Of a stretch of 64,000 nucleotides of DNA, positions 1 to 12,461 are shown piece after piece; the stretch's first letter is position 1, and the number at the start of each line of letters is the position of its first letter. Source of the stretch: Homarus americanus (Eukaryota; Arthropoda; Malacostraca; Decapoda; Nephropidae); assembly GCF_018991925.1 (NCBI RefSeq), contig NW_024726235.1, forward strand, positions 5,498,458-5,562,457. Direction: 5' to 3'. Position numbers and translations under genes: made by a program. The notes beneath the pieces are model-generated. The model was given only the letters and a program-made list of their open reading frames with translations. It was not told the DNA's origin and ran no database searches.

Positions 1-611
1 AAGCAGCTGAGACAACGACCGTAATGACTCCTCAGACTTACCACACTCTTGCCCCGACCACTGCAATTGGATACTACTATTAGCAACCTCCGTGAGGTAA
101 TTTATGAATCGGTGTGCTAATAGCTACTTATATCTTTAAGAGATATCGCATATATCTAATTGTATACATGAAACCCACATGAAATATGGTACCCTAAACT
201 TTCGAAATTAATTAGAAACGGCAACGACACGACGAGCCGCGGAAACACCTCACTTATAATATTTATCATAAGTGTAGCGGCTATCATTACGTCGCTGTTG
301 GGGCTGCCACACACTGCCCTCTCCTCTCTACCCGGGGATTTTATCTATTCAGACATCAATCATCAATCTCGAGGTATCAGGCCGGCCATCAACACCATTA
401 AGGCATCGTGAGAGGACCAAGGGTTAGATGGAAGGGTGGAGTGGTGGGGGGAGGCGCGCCAGGGACAACAACTTGGGGGAGCCAACTCAGGTGACTCCGC
501 CCTTCGTCGTTCTTTTGAGGGGTCGACCAGGCTCCAGATATATGGTCATTTTATATGGCTGGACGTGACGATAATACTGAAGAATTACATATTTTATAAT
601 ATTTTTATAGG
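1..611. other. Single-copy stretch, no gene recognised
   Basis: Mixed-composition DNA without obvious tandem structure. The open frame that begins near 436 and continues to 1680 is mostly minisatellite translation, and its non-repetitive start has no recognisable domain, so I do not call a gene here. Confidence 0.5.
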
Positions 612-1635
612 CACAGTACCTGGCCACCATCAACACTGCACCTGGCCATCATCAACACAGTACTCGGCCATCATCAACACTGTACCTGGCCATCATCAAC
701 ACAGTACCTGGCCACCATCAACACGTACTGGCCATCATCAACACTGTACCTGGCCATCATCAACACAGTACCGCCACCATCAACACAGTACCTGGCCATC
801 ATCAACACAGTACTGGCCATCATCAACACAGTACCTGGCCATCATCAACACAGTACCTGCCATCATCAACACTGTACCTGGCCATCATCAACACAGTACC
901 TGGCCACCATCAACACAGTACCTGGCCATCATCAACACAGTACCTGGCCATCATCAACACAGTACCTGGCCATCATCAGCACAGTACCTGGCCATCATCA
1001 ACACTGTACCTGGCCATCATCAACAGTACCTGGCCATCATCAACACTGTACCTGGCCATCATCAACACAGTACCTGGCCACCATCAACACTGTACCTGGC
1101 CATCATCAACACAGTACCTGGCCATCAACACCAGTACCTGGCCATCAACACTGTACCTGGCCATCATCAACACAGTACCTGGCCATCATCAACACTGTAC
1201 CTGGCCATCATCAACACAGTACCTGGCCACCATCAACACAGTACCTGGCCATCATCAACACAGTACTGGCCATCAACACAGTACCTGGCCATCATCAACA
1301 CAGCACCGGCCATCATCAACACTGTACCTGGCCATCATCAACACAGTACTGGCCACCATCAACACTGTACCTGGCCATCATCAACACAGTACCTGGCCAT
1401 CATCAACACTGTACCTGGCCATCATCAACACTGTACCTGGCCATCATCAACACTGTACCTGGCCATCATCAACACTGTACCTGGCCATCATCAACACTGT
1501 ACCTGGCCATCATCAACACTGTACCTGGCCATCATCAACACAGTACCTGGCCACCATCAACACTGTACCTGGCCACCATCAACACAGTACTTGGCCATCA
1601 TCAACACTGTACCTGGCCATCATCAACACAGCACT
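612..1635. repeat. 22-bp minisatellite, about 46 copies
   Basis: The unit starts ACCTGGCCATCATCAACAC and alternates between ACACAGT and ACACTGT endings; some copies have ACC for ATC and a few lose 1-3 bases. Because 22 is not a multiple of three, translation cycles through all three frames and yields a 22-residue period with segments such as TWPSSTQYLAIINTVPGHHQ. No frame of the unit contains a stop, which explains the 414-codon open frame. I read it as non-coding tandem DNA. Confidence 0.95.
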
Positions 1636-1713
1636 AAAAGGAGGTATGCTGTTACCATATTTTTTTTTTCAATCTTGTGAATAATGATGTTGGCAGTGTT
1701 GGTCGACTTTATA

Positions 1714-1714
1714 G

Positions 1715-1766
<52 letters not shown>

Positions 1767-1866
1767 ACTGGAAGGTATGGTGAGCAATGATGTTGATAAT
1801 ACTGATGTTAACGATTGTGGTAATGATAATGATGGTGAAATTAGGATTGATGAAAATGATGACGAC

Positions 1867-1914
<48 letters not shown>

Positions 1915-1952
1915 AAAGTGCGTTGATGGGAATGATGGTGAAGTTAGTACAC

Positions 1953-1992
<40 letters not shown>

Positions 1993-2065
1993 AAAGGTAA
2001 CGTTGATGGGAATGATGGTGAAGTTAGTGACACTGATGATGATGATGATGATGATGATGATGACG
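1714..2065. repeat. (ATG)n / (GAT)n compound microsatellite
   Basis: Four ATG/GAT runs lie at about 1714-1764, 1857-1914, 1956-1994 and 2031-2063. The spacers before the last two runs are near-identical (containing CGTTGATGGGAATGATGGTG), so a block of about 80 bp of spacer plus microsatellite was itself duplicated. Poly-Met, poly-Asp and poly-Ile frames are artefacts of the trinucleotide. Confidence 0.93.
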
Positions 2066-2589
2066 AAAAGTTCAACTAGCAGGAACGAAGACTTACAATG
2101 AGGTGTAGCGTTGATAATGAGGCTGGTGGTAGTGGTGGTGGTGGGGGTGGGGGAAGAGGTTCTTATTGACACTGACGATACAACAGCTGACGATTGTTAC
2201 CAGTGTGTTGATGACGACAGATAAATAAAGGATCAGGAAGAGGATGATAATTGCCATAATAATAACACCGATAATGATACACCATGATAACGATACAAAT
2301 CACCACCAGTCACTATGAGATGAGGCCAATTGAGATAACACGACACCAGTTGATACCGTTGTTGATAATGGTTAAAAAAAAAAATACCCTCATGAAGACG
2401 ATACCAATAAGAATATAAAAAATTATTACCATAGAAGAGATGGTAAGAGAGGTGAGGTTTGCTTATTAAGGAGACGTTGGTGATGTAGGTTAATTGTCAT
2501 ATAAAGTATTGATGATGGTGACCCAGGTAGTAAAGTTGATGTAAATATTGAGGAAGGTTGATGAGATTATCTTGATAGGGTGACGATGT
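2066..2589. other. Single-copy stretch
   Basis: AT-rich DNA with scattered GATAA and GATGAT motifs that look like decayed microsatellite. I see no gene. Confidence 0.45.
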
Positions 2590-2795
2590 TAGGCTACTCT
2601 CACTCCTTTTCTCTCCCTCCCCACCAGGCTACTCTCACTCCCTCTTTCTCTCTCTCCCTACCAGGCTACTCTCACTCCCTTTCTCTCTCTCCCCACCAGG
2701 CTACTCTCACTCCCTTTCTCTCTCTCCCCACCAGGCTACTCTCACTCCCTCTCTCTCTCTCTTCCCACCAGGCTACTCTCACCCCCTTCTCTCCC
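2590..2795. repeat. 35-bp minisatellite, about 6 copies
   Basis: The unit starts CAGGCTACTCTCACTCCCTT and continues with a CT-rich run and CCCAC. Copies start at 2662, 2697 and 2732, giving a 35-bp period, with length variation in the CT run. Confidence 0.92.
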
Positions 2796-2937
2796 TGCTC
2801 CTCTCGTTGACGCGATGCACAAGACGTATAATTGTGGATCACTGGCTCTGTCGACGGTGTGCTTGAACCTTCTACAGCAGACTTAGTGAGCTCCTGCAGG
2901 TGTTGTGATAGGTGGCGTCTCCTAGATGGTGATGTAG

Positions 2938-3155
2938 AAGGTGATTCTCCCAGGTGATGATGTGGCAGGTGGTTCTCCCAGGTGGTGATGTGGCAGGTGG
3001 TTCTCCCAGGTAGTGGTGTGGCAGGTGGTTCTCCCAGGTGGTGATGTAGCAGGTGGTTCTCCCAGGTGGTGATGTGGCAGGTGGTTCTCCCAGGTGGTGG
3101 TGTGGCAGGTGGTTCTCCCAGGTGGTGATGTGGCAGGTGGTTCTCCCAGGTGTTG
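2938..3155. repeat. 28-bp minisatellite, about 7.5 copies
   Basis: The unit is GTTCTCCCAGGTGGTGATGT followed by GGCAGGTG; copies start at 2972 and 3000. The minus-strand open frame here translates to Pro/His/Thr-rich repeats and is a repeat artefact. Confidence 0.92.
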
Positions 3156-3789
3156 GTAGAGGAGTCAGGTGTCCCAGATAGTGATGATGTTATCGTGGTG
3201 GTGAGGACACTCTGGTCTTCATTCATGTGCCTCAAGAGATTTTTTTTTTTTCGTGGTATATTTTCCGCCATAATAAACAAGTTCAAAATGTAAGTAAGTA
3301 CAACAATAAGACGTAACTCACCTGACACCGTAAACTCCTTAATTAAAGTCTCTGAGCTTCACCCTCAGATAAAAACAAAACACTCAGAACCACAGAGAAA
3401 AATAAATAAATCACAAATTAAAAAAAAAAATCTATCCACACAATTGCTTCCCGATATTTTCCTTATCTTCCAGGTCATTGATTCTGTGCCCCGGTAAGTT
3501 CCAGGTCCCTCACACAGTCACACCTGGGCCACATGAGCCTTGGGGCCACCAATACCGCCGCCACCACCTCACCATGACGGCCAAAATTCAGATCCCCAAA
3601 AGTGGCCACCTCTAATAGGAATTCTTGGGCTAATTTATGGAAATCTCATTACATTTCATCACTGAAGGAATCATTACCAGCCGCCGTTGTTATGGACATC
3701 ATTTATTGGCAACTTTATGGCTCCTCCACGCGGGGTCCCCATTCCTCGCAGCTCCAGGGGGCCGAGTTGGGCACAGGGGTGGCTGTTGG
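3156..3789. other. Single-copy stretch
   Basis: No recognisable gene. It includes a T-rich run near 3240-3251 and A-rich runs near 3420-3430. Short open frames at 3602-3808 show no family signature. Confidence 0.4.
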
Positions 3790-3935
3790 GACTGGGGTTA
3801 GGGTCTAGGGGAGGGTCTATACACAAGGGGTGGGTGGTGAGGAGTGTTTATACATATAGGCTGGGGGCTAGGGAAGGGTCTATACACACAGGCTGGGGGC
3901 TAGGAGAGGGTTCATACACACATGGGTGGGGGCTG
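3790..3935. repeat. 32-bp G-rich degenerate minisatellite
   Basis: CTGGGGGCTAGG followed by AGGGT and CTATACACACA recurs, with clear copies at 3861 and 3893 and diverged copies on either side. Confidence 0.7.
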
Positions 3936-4054
3936 GGTCCTGGATTCGAGGTTGTGGTAGGGTCTGGGGCAAGAGCCGGGACTGAAGTGGTACTTAGAAC
4001 TAGGGTGGAGTGGTAACCCTGGGGTCTAAGAGAGGTTTGTGCCTCAGGACCAAG

Positions 4055-4205
4055 TTGGAGTCCGGGGTCCGGGGCCAGGTTGGAGTCCAGGGTCCGGGGC
4101 CAGGTTGGAGCCCGGGGTTCGGGGGCAGGTTTGACTCCGGGGTCCGGGGCCAGGTTGGAGTCCGGGATCCAGGGCCAGGCTGTACTCAGGGATCCAAGGC
4201 CGGGT
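4055..4205. repeat. 25-bp GC-rich minisatellite, about 6 copies
   Basis: The unit is TTGGAGTCCGGGGTCCGGGG followed by CCAGG; copies start at 4055 and 4080. The last two copies are more diverged. Confidence 0.9.
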
Positions 4206-4361
4206 TGAAAGAGCCTCGGATGTGAGTTAAGAGTTACGGGGTGTGACGGACGTACTGATTACTTGGAGTGGGACGCTGCTAAGAGTGCTTGTGGTGGGGG
4301 AGATAATAGCCACGTGTCAGCTGCGCCTCGGTGCTTCTTCTCTTTTGCTCTGACGGATCCC

Positions 4362-4712
4362 TGAGCGAGGTATTCCTGCTTGAGACGGTCGTGTAATGTT
4401 CCTGCTTGAGAGGGTCGTGTAATGTTCCTGCTTGAGACGGTCGTGTAGTATCCCTGCTTGAGACGATCTTGTAATGTTCCTGCTTGAGACGGTCGGGTAG
4501 TATTCCTGCTTGAGACGGTCGTGTAATGCTCCTGCTTGAGACAGTCGTGTAATGTTCCTGCTTGAGACGGTCGTCTAATGCTCCTGCTTAAGGCAGTAGT
4601 GCTTTGTTCCTGCTTGAGACGGTCGTGTAATGTTCCTGCTTGAGACGGTTGTGTAATGTTCCTGCTTGAGACGGTCGTGTAATGTTCCAGCTTGAGACGG
4701 TCTTGAAGTGTT
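4362..4712. repeat. 26-bp minisatellite, about 13 copies
   Basis: The unit contains CCTGCTTGAGACGGTCGTGT followed by AATGTT. Copies at 4381 and 4407 give the period. Point variants (GTAGTAT, AGGGTCG) differ between copies. Confidence 0.93.
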
Positions 4713-4989
4713 TATATGACCGTTTTAATTTGGGTAACACATATTCGTAATGGTCGTATAAACCTGTTCCCAGTTGTTACTGTGCTATAAGCTTGTTCAG
4801 TGGTTGCAACGTGTTCATAAGCTTAGTCCGTATTTGTGACTGTTCTATAAGCTAATTCCGTGGTTGTGACGTGTCCTTAAGCTTCGCCCGTGAATGTAAT
4901 GACCATATTTGGTTGTTCCGTGTCTGGTAAGTTTGCTCCTCGACCATAAACGTTTTTCAAGATCGTTCTGATTGCATGACAGTCTTATA
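4713..4989. repeat. Degenerate tandem segment, about 60-bp spacing
   Basis: Loosely repeated blocks of the form GTGTTCATAAGCTT...CCGT..TTGTGAC recur between about 4740 and 4920 (ATAAGCTTGTTC, ATAAGCTTAGTCCG, ATAAGCTAATTCCG, TTAAGCTTCGCCCG). This looks like an old, decayed array between two younger ones. Confidence 0.5.
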
Positions 4990-5690
4990 CGCTACTGCTG
5001 TGCTTGTGGCGGCCCCCTAGTGCTTGTTTCGTGCTTGTGACGGCCCTCTGGTGTTTGTTTCGTGCTTGTGATGGCCCTCTAGTGCTTGTTTCGTGCTTGT
5101 GACGGCCCTCTGATGTTTGTTTCGTGTTTGTGATGGCCCTCTAGTGCTTGTATCGTGCTTGTGACGACCCTCTAGTGCTTGTTTCGTGCGTGTGACGGCC
5201 CTCTAGTGCTTGTATCGTGCTTGTGAAGGCCCTCTGGTGTTTGTATCGTGCTTGTGACGACCCTCTAGTGCTTGTTTCGTGCTTGTGACGGCCCCTAGTG
5301 CTTTTATCGTGCTTGTGAAGGCCCTCTGGTGTTTGTATCGTGCTTGTGACGACCCTCTAGTGCTTGTATGCTTGTATCGTGCTTGTGAAGGCCCTCTGGT
5401 GTTTGTATCGTGCTTGTAACGACCCTCTAGTGCTTGTTTCGTGCTTGTGACGGCCCCCTAGTGCTTTTATCGTGCTTGTGAAGGCCCTCTGGTGTTTGTA
5501 TCGTGCTTGTGACGACCCTCTAGTGCTTGTTTCGTGCTTGTGACGGCCCCCTAGTGCTTGTATCGTGCTTGTGACGACCCTCTAGTGCTTGTTTCGTGCT
5601 TGTGACGGCCCCCTAGTGCTTGTATCGTGCTTGTGAAGGCCCTCTGGTGTTTGTATCGTGCTTGTGACGGCCCTCTGATGTTTGTATCGT
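4990..5690. repeat. 31-bp minisatellite with multi-unit order, about 22 copies
   Basis: The core is TGTGACGGCCCTCTAGTGCT followed by TGTTTCGTGCT. Variant monomers (GAAGGCCCTCTGGTGTTTG, GACGACCCTCTAGTG, GACGGCCCCCTAGTG) recur in the same order between about 5200 and 5640, so multi-monomer blocks have been duplicated. Confidence 0.92.
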
Positions 5691-6626
5691 CATCATCGTC
5701 TCAGTCATCGTCATCATCATCGTTTTTCTCTCATATTCATCCATTCATCATTTATTCTCTATCTTTAATCCGGTTTTCTGTCATCTCCAATCTACATTAT
5801 TCCTTTTTATCTTCGTTAGCATTACTCTTCGCTTTTAATTCCCATCGTTAACTTTTATTTCCAAGGTAAAGGAGTGTGTGTGTTTGTGTGTGTGTGTCAG
5901 GCTCCACCCAGCTTCACAACCCCTGAGCCGAGCGTGAGTAAGGCGGTTCATTATCGCCGTGTGAATCGTATACGATGCCCATAGCGCTAATGGAACCCAG
6001 AAATGAGAGATGATTTATGTGTCGGGAACATGATATTCAGAGCCGTTTTCGGAAAGGTGTTCGTGCCCGGTTTGATGATTGCCCAGAGACTGCGTTCGAA
6101 TTGGTGTTTTTTTTAAGAGCTGTGGGGGTTGTTTATGGTGTTCCAAGTAGAGTTCAGACTAGTGATTCGAATGGGAAGGTTCAGAGTTGTTCGCAAGGTT
6201 GAAAAGACTTAATCAGAGGTATGATAAGAGGGGTGGTGACACTTGACTACGTCGAGAATATTACTTGTATTAATGGACTTGAAACGAGAGACTTCACAAC
6301 CGTTCATAATATCCACAGCAGAGATCCTACATCACTAATTTGATCAGAAGGGTTCACATTTCTTAATATGAGACAATGTATAACCAGTGGCTTAATTAAG
6401 ACGATTAACATTAACTGATAAAGACCAAAGCAGACACAAGGTCACTGGGGAGGTCAGCATAGTTCTGAGTTCTGATACAAGGCAGTAATTCAGACAGGAT
6501 CAGTTACGTGAATGGTAAGGTCAGACTCAGCGGTATAGTTCTGACATAAAACAAACTCGGACAATATAAGTCATTTGGACACCTCGGACTGGGTTTGGTG
6601 AACAGTGTACAGAACCTAACTTAAAC
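5691..6626. other. Single-copy stretch with small microsatellites
   Basis: It starts with a TCATCG run (5685-5725) and carries a short GTGT tract near 5875-5897. The remainder is single-copy with no recognised gene; the short open frame at 6017-6202 has no family signature. Confidence 0.4.
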
Positions 6627-8440
6627 ATCTGACTTTAAACCTCATGGACATCTACAGTGGTGACTTTAAACCTTGTGAACATCTACAGTGGTGACTTTAA
6701 ACCTTATGGGCATCTACAGTGGTGACTTTAAACCTTATGGACATCTACAGTGGTGACTTTAAACCTAATGGGCATCTACAGTGGTGACTTTAAACCTTGT
6801 GGACATCTACAGTGGTGACTTTAAACCTTGTGAACATCTACAGTGGTGACTTTAAACCTTATGGGCATCTACAGTGGTGACTTTAAACCTTATGGGCATC
6901 TACAGTGGTGACTTTAAACCTTATGGACATCTACAGTGGTGACTTTAAACCTTATGGACATCTACAGTGGTGACTTTAAACCTCATGGACATCTACAGTG
7001 GTGACTTTAAACCTTATGGACATCTACAGTGGTGACTTTAAACCTTATGGACATCTACAGTGGTGACTTTAAACCTCATGGACATCTACAGTGGTGACTT
7101 TAAACCTTATTGACATCTTCAATGGTGACTTTAAACCTTGTGGACATCTACAGTGGTGACTTTAAACCTTATGGGCATCTACAGTGGTGACTTTAAACCT
7201 TGTGGACATCTACAGTGGTGACTTTAAACCTTATGGACATCTACAGAGAGTGTGGACATCTACAGTGGTGACTTTAAACCTTATGACATCTACAGTGGTG
7301 ACTTTAACCTTATGGACATCTACAGTGGTGACTTTAAACCTTGTGGACATCTACAGTGGTGACTTTAAACCTTATGGACATCTACAGTGGTGACTTTAAG
7401 CCTTATGGACATCTACAGTGGTGACTTTAAACCTTGTGGACATCTACAGTGGTGATTTTAAACCTTATGGGCATCTACAGTAGTGACTTTAAACCTTGTG
7501 GACATCTACAGTGGTGATTTTAAACCTTATGGACATCTACAGTGGTGACTTTAAACCTTATGGGCATCTACAGTGGTGACTTTAAACCTTGTGGCCATCT
7601 ACAGTGGTGACTTTAAACCTTATGGACATCTACAGTGGTGACTTTAAACCTTATGGCATCTACAGTGGTGACTTTAAACCTTATGGGCATCTACAGTGGT
7701 GACTTTAAACCTTATGGGCATCTACAGTGGTGACTTTAAACCTTGTGGCCATCTACAGTGGTGACTTTAAACCTTATGGGCATCTACAGTGGTGACTTTA
7801 AACCTTATGGACATCTACAGTGGTGACTTTAAACCTTATGGACATCTACAGTGGTGACTTTAAACCTTATGGACATCTACAGTGGTGACTTTAAACCTTT
7901 ATGGACATCTGCAGTGGTGACTTTAAACCTTATGGGCATCTACAGTGACTTTAAAAACTTGTGGAGGGCATCTACAGTGGTGACTTTAAACCTTATGGAC
8001 ATCTACAGTGGTGACTTTAAACCTTATGGCATCTACAGTGGTTGTGGTGACATCTACAGTGGTGACTTTAAACCTTATGGGCATCTACAGTGGTGACTTT
8101 AAACCTTGGGACATCTACAGTGGTGACTTTAAACCTTGTGGCATCTACAGTGGTGCTTTAAACCTTATGGGCATCTACAGTGGTGACTTTAAACCTTATG
8201 GACATCTACAGTGGTGACTTTAAACCTTATGGACATCTACAGTGGTGGCTTTAAACCTTGTGGACATCTACAGTGGTGGCTTTAAACCTTATGGACATCT
8301 ACAGTGGTGACTTTAAACCTTATGGACATCTACAGTGGTGACTTTAAACCTTATGGACATCTACAGTGGTGGCTTTAAACCTTGTGGACATCTACAGTGG
8401 TGACTTTAAACCTTATGGATATCTACAGTGAAAGATTTAT
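6627..8440. repeat. 31-bp minisatellite, about 58 copies
   Basis: The unit is GGTGACTTTAAACCTTATGG followed by ACATCTACAGT; successive TGACTTTAAA cores at 6661 and 6692 set the period. Monomers differ mainly at TTATGG/TTGTGG/CTCATGG and GGACATC/GGGCATC. Scattered one- to several-base deletions cluster between 7240 and 8160. Short open frames in this interval are repeat translations. Confidence 0.96.
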
Positions 8441-8694
8441 AACATAGACGGCAGTACAGTCAGTCGTTAAGGCCTCATCCACACGACAACAAGGTGGTTC
8501 AATTTCGACCAATCACCGTAGAGGGCTGTCTCACTATACAGTTATTATAGTAACTCTCTTCATCCTCGTTATTTATTGGATAACATCAATCACTGGCATT
8601 AATCACCAAACACACTATAGATATGTCAGGTAATCCCCCATACACCTGCGTCATCCCCTCTAGTATATTTCACCTTAAGACTAACCACTCTAAC

Positions 8695-8935
8695 GCTAAC
8701 CTAACCTAACCTAAACCAAACCAAACCTAACCTAACCTAAACCAAACCAAACCTAACCTAACCTAACCAAACCAAACCAAACCTGACCTAACCTAACCAA
8801 ACCAAACCTAACCTAACCTAAACCAAACCAAACCTAACCAAACCAAACCTAACCTAACCAAACCTAACCAAACCACCCTGACGCTAACCTAACCTACCCT
8901 AACGTTACCCAAACCTAACCAAACCCAAACCTCCA
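8695..8935. repeat. CCTAA/CCAAA telomere-like tract
   Basis: Runs of AACCT mixed with AACCA and AAACC pentamers, for example CCTAACCTAAACCAAACCAA. CCTAA is the C-strand of the arthropod telomere repeat TTAGG. The high variant content suggests an old interstitial tract rather than a functional telomere. Confidence 0.9.
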
Positions 8936-9649
8936 GATAGCTATAAGGTACATAATCATCAGGTGAAATGAGATGGACGTTTTAATCTACAGGTGATCCG
9001 AAAGCCCAATACCTGTGTAAAATAGTCAGGTAAGATAATATGACAATACAACTACAACATCCCAGAGAGATGAAGGATGATACCAGAGTGTAACAACAGG
9101 AGACAAGTTGTTCAATATAGATGTTGATGATGAAGGAAGTGGACAGTCATCTCTAACAACCTGATGCAGTTATCCTTTACTGTCAAGTTTATGAATTAAT
9201 ATTATGACAGACGCGTCTTATCTCTGATGGTTTAGAGTTGTTGTAGATAGGAGTTAGTGAGTACTTAATAATAAACACATTGTGCTAGAGACCTCCTAAC
9301 TAACACCAACAGTCAGGTGTGGTTTATTTTCCTGTCGGGTTTATTTTGTTTGCCTCTTAAATCACGTACATATTGGTAGGAGGTGACAGCCAGTTATTTT
9401 GATATTCTTAATGCATTGTGCACGTCTTAAGATGCAACACGTTTTCAATATTGCCAAGTGCAGATGTAGTGATGATTATTGAGGAGTGCTGTTAGTTATT
9501 GCTGCATGTTGAAGAGTGCTGCCACTTATTGCAGCCTCTGTCTTGTATAGTGTTAAATAATATAGTGAATGACTTGTCTGGAAGAGTTGCATTGACGTCA
9601 CAAATAGCACGTGGCTATTATATCCTTGTTATGGGCGGTCGAGTGTAGT
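8936..9649. other. Single-copy stretch
   Basis: No gene or repeat structure seen. A CRE-type palindrome TGACGTCA lies near 9594-9601, too little on its own to call a promoter. Confidence 0.4.
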
Positions 9650-9742
9650 GCCGGCCACACAGCCATCTTGTGTACCCAGGGTTTAGTATTCAGTGTGTTG
9701 TATCCGCACTACTGACAGCCCGTCGGTCCTCTGGCAATGCAC
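9650..9742. repeat. Dispersed repeat, copy A
   Basis: This segment, centred on TGTTGTATCCGCACT, matches 13779-13875 in order over about 90 bases: GGCC, TGTACC, GGxTTA, ATTCA, TGTTGTATC, GCACT, then a TC-GG-CCTC-GG tail. The similarity is diverged but collinear. I do not know the family. Confidence 0.5.
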
Positions 9743-10584
9743 CGTATCAGATAAAGTCTCATAGTGTTGGTCTCTCTATAGTCAGCATTGTGTCTTCCCT
9801 GTGGTTATTCTAGTTACCCCTAAAATGATACACGGAAGTGCTTTTAAAGGAGAGACTGACATGTATCTGTCACCTAACAATGGTCCTTACACTTATCTAT
9901 TACTGTATGTCACTGTTATTAGGGATGACGGCCGTATGACAAGCCTGTGTACCGTGTGTCTACCTGTAACGACAATAACTATCTTTAACATATGTTTTAT
10001 TCGCTATATATGATATCTTTAGTTAGGTGGTGAAGTATTTGCTCACTTGAGAATTTTAGGTGAACATTTACCATTTTAACAGCCATTTAAAAATTACTTT
10101 ACGCATGAGAGAGAGTTGAGTAAAAAAATTTCAATAATGTAGTAGTGTTTTAATTTATATAGTAAATATACGGAATCCGCACATAACTTAATTTTATCAC
10201 TAAAGATCGTTTATTGGTATCACAGCTGCAACAACGATACAAAACAAAATATAACGAAACACGAATTAAAGCTGATACAAGTGTTAAGGAGATGTACCGT
10301 TCAACTCTCAGTCCTCCTCCCACACAGGGGCACAGACTGGCATCACTGATATGTACTGTAGCTGGTGGTCCCTCGTTCTCCGTCTCTTCGTCACCCTCGT
10401 CATGTTACTCGCACACTGCCACCCCTGCCAAGTATGTAGAGGCACACAACGCCTCACACTGACGCCCTGAAGCCAAACACATCTGCTATACAGGCGAACG
10501 ATAGCAGCCAGACACTTGCTTTAGTGCATGAAGATCCCATTATTCTCTCTGCAGTGAGCACCAGGTGATGTTATTGAGTACAGG

Positions 10585-10585
<1 letters not shown>
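9743..10585. other. Single-copy stretch
   Basis: Open frames at 9801-10013 and 10214-10462 have no recognisable domain or convincing splice context. I see no gene. Confidence 0.4.

Positions 10586-10642
<57 letters not shown>
10586..10642. repeat. (CA)n microsatellite
   Basis: Uninterrupted CA dinucleotide run. Confidence 0.97.
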
Positions 10643-10644
<2 letters not shown>

Positions 10645-10908
10645 TGAACTATGACCTTCTTGGTGGAGGTCAACAAACACGATCCTTACTATTGGAAGTA
10701 GACAACCGTGTAGTGCCTCTCCTGGTGGTGCTGTGCCCGCCAGCCAGTGTTCTTTTTGTACAACTCCCGTTTTATTATCTGTTGCTTCTATAGGTCGTTG
10801 TAGTGGGCCAACAAGGGATGACTATCAGGTGCTGTACCTTATATCTCAGCCAAAACCTTCCCAGTTCGGAGAAAGTTTGCTGCTTCAAGTTTGTGATCAG
10901 TGACCAAA

Positions 10909-11041
10909 ATGGCAGCTATCTTGGGTACGGACCATAACAGTGTGTATTATGGAGATAGTCTTGTATTGCCTTCAACGCCTTTCTTCCATGGAGTTTATGC
11001 TGCAGTAAATGGGGGAGGGAGAGGTAGACACAAGGAGTCAT
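10909..11041 (+). CDS. Possible first coding exon, unknown protein
   Basis: An ATG in good initiation context (CAAAATGG) opens 44 codons of non-repetitive sequence that end exactly at a strong donor, T|GTAAGT, at 11042. The peptide begins MAAILGTDHNSVYYGDS and continues through LPSTPFFHGVY to a basic GGGRGRHKES end. There is no transmembrane segment or known motif. Read through the donor, the frame continues with lower-quality sequence to a stop at 11157. No partner exon is recognised downstream, so this rests only on the start context, the donor and the low-repeat composition. A chance open frame is a real alternative. Confidence 0.22.
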
Positions 11042-11047
11042 GTAAGT

Positions 11048-11739
11048 TTAAAATATGTTGTTGGCTTAGCATTATAAAACGTTATACAGACGTGAGTTGG
11101 GTGTCATGCAGGAAACAACCTCCTGGCCCAGAGTTAGAGGGCAGAGTGGAATGTTAAACACACAGTAACCATGACACCGTTCTGGGGGCGCACCAGGAGA
11201 TGTCGCTTCAGCCATAACATCAGTGTGAGAAGGAAGCGAAAACACTGAGTAAGGCAATAACAGTTATGGCAGTAAGTCAACATGTGAGTATTTACATCAG
11301 TGTGAGAGGTGAGAGTACTGAAGGTGAGGGAAGGTCAGTCTGGTGAAACGCAGAAGTGATAAGTTACAGTAGGAAGTAGCCCGTGGCCGTCAGCTCAGCG
11401 CACGAGTACTGCCGGCAACGGTGAAGAAGGCGCTGCAGTAACAAGACCAATGCTGATGAGGGAGCCAACACCAGTAGCAGGCTAGACCCATCCATCATGC
11501 CCTAGCTTCCCCCCTGCTCGCTCCCTCACCCTTATCAAATATTCATATACTTCTACTGTATTGGGATATTATTGTACCTTCCTCACTGAGACTAACTTTA
11601 TCTCCAACAAGAAAAATGTCTAGAGGCTGTCGTATACAGTTGAACCATCGAAAACACTCCAGAGACGCCTTAATAATGGAAATTTTTGTCGTTTAGAAAT
11701 CCATAGCAGCGAGGGAAGTGGCATGGCGTGGAGCATCAG
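11048..11739. other. Single-copy stretch
   Basis: No gene recognised. GTGAG-rich segments near 11280-11340 are too irregular to call an array. Confidence 0.4.
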
Positions 11740-11890
11740 GTAGTGATAGCGGGGGTCTGGCCTCCACCGGTATAACAAGAGGCCCCGCCAGGAGGACAAG
11801 GAGGCATGGCAGGGGTCGAGTAACACACCAAATAACAAGAGTTCCCGCTACGAAAACAAGGTATCATTGTGGGGGTCAAATGTCCTTCAT
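11740..11890. repeat. 60-bp degenerate tandem repeat
   Basis: ATAACAAGAG at 11772 and 11832, each followed by CCCGC, GA-ACAAGG, CAT and GGGGTC at matching offsets, shows a diverged repeat of about 2.3 units. Overlapping open frames on both strands arise from it. Confidence 0.65.
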
Positions 11891-12461
11891 TACTGATACA
11901 GGGGAGCCCCACATCATCATAACAGTGATTACCGCTGCTGCTTCTGCTCCTGCTCCTCCTCCTGATTCCGCTCCTCCTTCTGCTATTCCTCCTACTGTTG
12001 CTGTTGATGCTGCTACTCCTACTCTTATATATGTTGCTACAATAGTAGTTAATGTTACTACTCCTCTCCAGTGTTGTTCTCGAGGCTGCTACTCCCCAAC
12101 AGTTTAATTTCGATCTATCAAGGTTGTCCAGTTTCTGCAAGGTTTGATATAGATTAAACTTTACTCCTCACTACACATTAACAGCCGTGATAACCGACCA
12201 ATCGGCTGCCCTGGAGTTTGTGGCAGTAATGAACGTCGCGGTATAGTCGTTAAATCCTGATGTTTCCGGATTGGATTCCTGGCTTCCGGTGCTGTGTGAC
12301 CCTAAGCTCCTGCACTCACACAGACGCGCCTCTCCTCGCCATCACTGACCTACATTATGAGGGTCGAGGGTTAAAGAGTCACTTCACGGGTCAATATTGT
12401 TTTCATGGAACGACGATGAGTCCCGCTGAGGCATACGTGGAGTGAGGGGCTCCAGCCACCG

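Noticed and set aside
436..1680. 414-codon open frame as a gene
   Set aside because: The frame exists only because the 22-bp unit lacks stops; unit length is not codon-preserving.
6627..8440. CRISPR-like array (31-bp regular repeats)
   Set aside because: Repeats are directly adjacent with no unique spacers, and the surrounding DNA is eukaryotic. It is a minisatellite.
11736..12140. Opposed 134- and 129-codon open frames
   Set aside because: They overlap a degenerate 60-bp repeat and a CTGCTCCTCC-rich stretch; no domain is visible on either strand.
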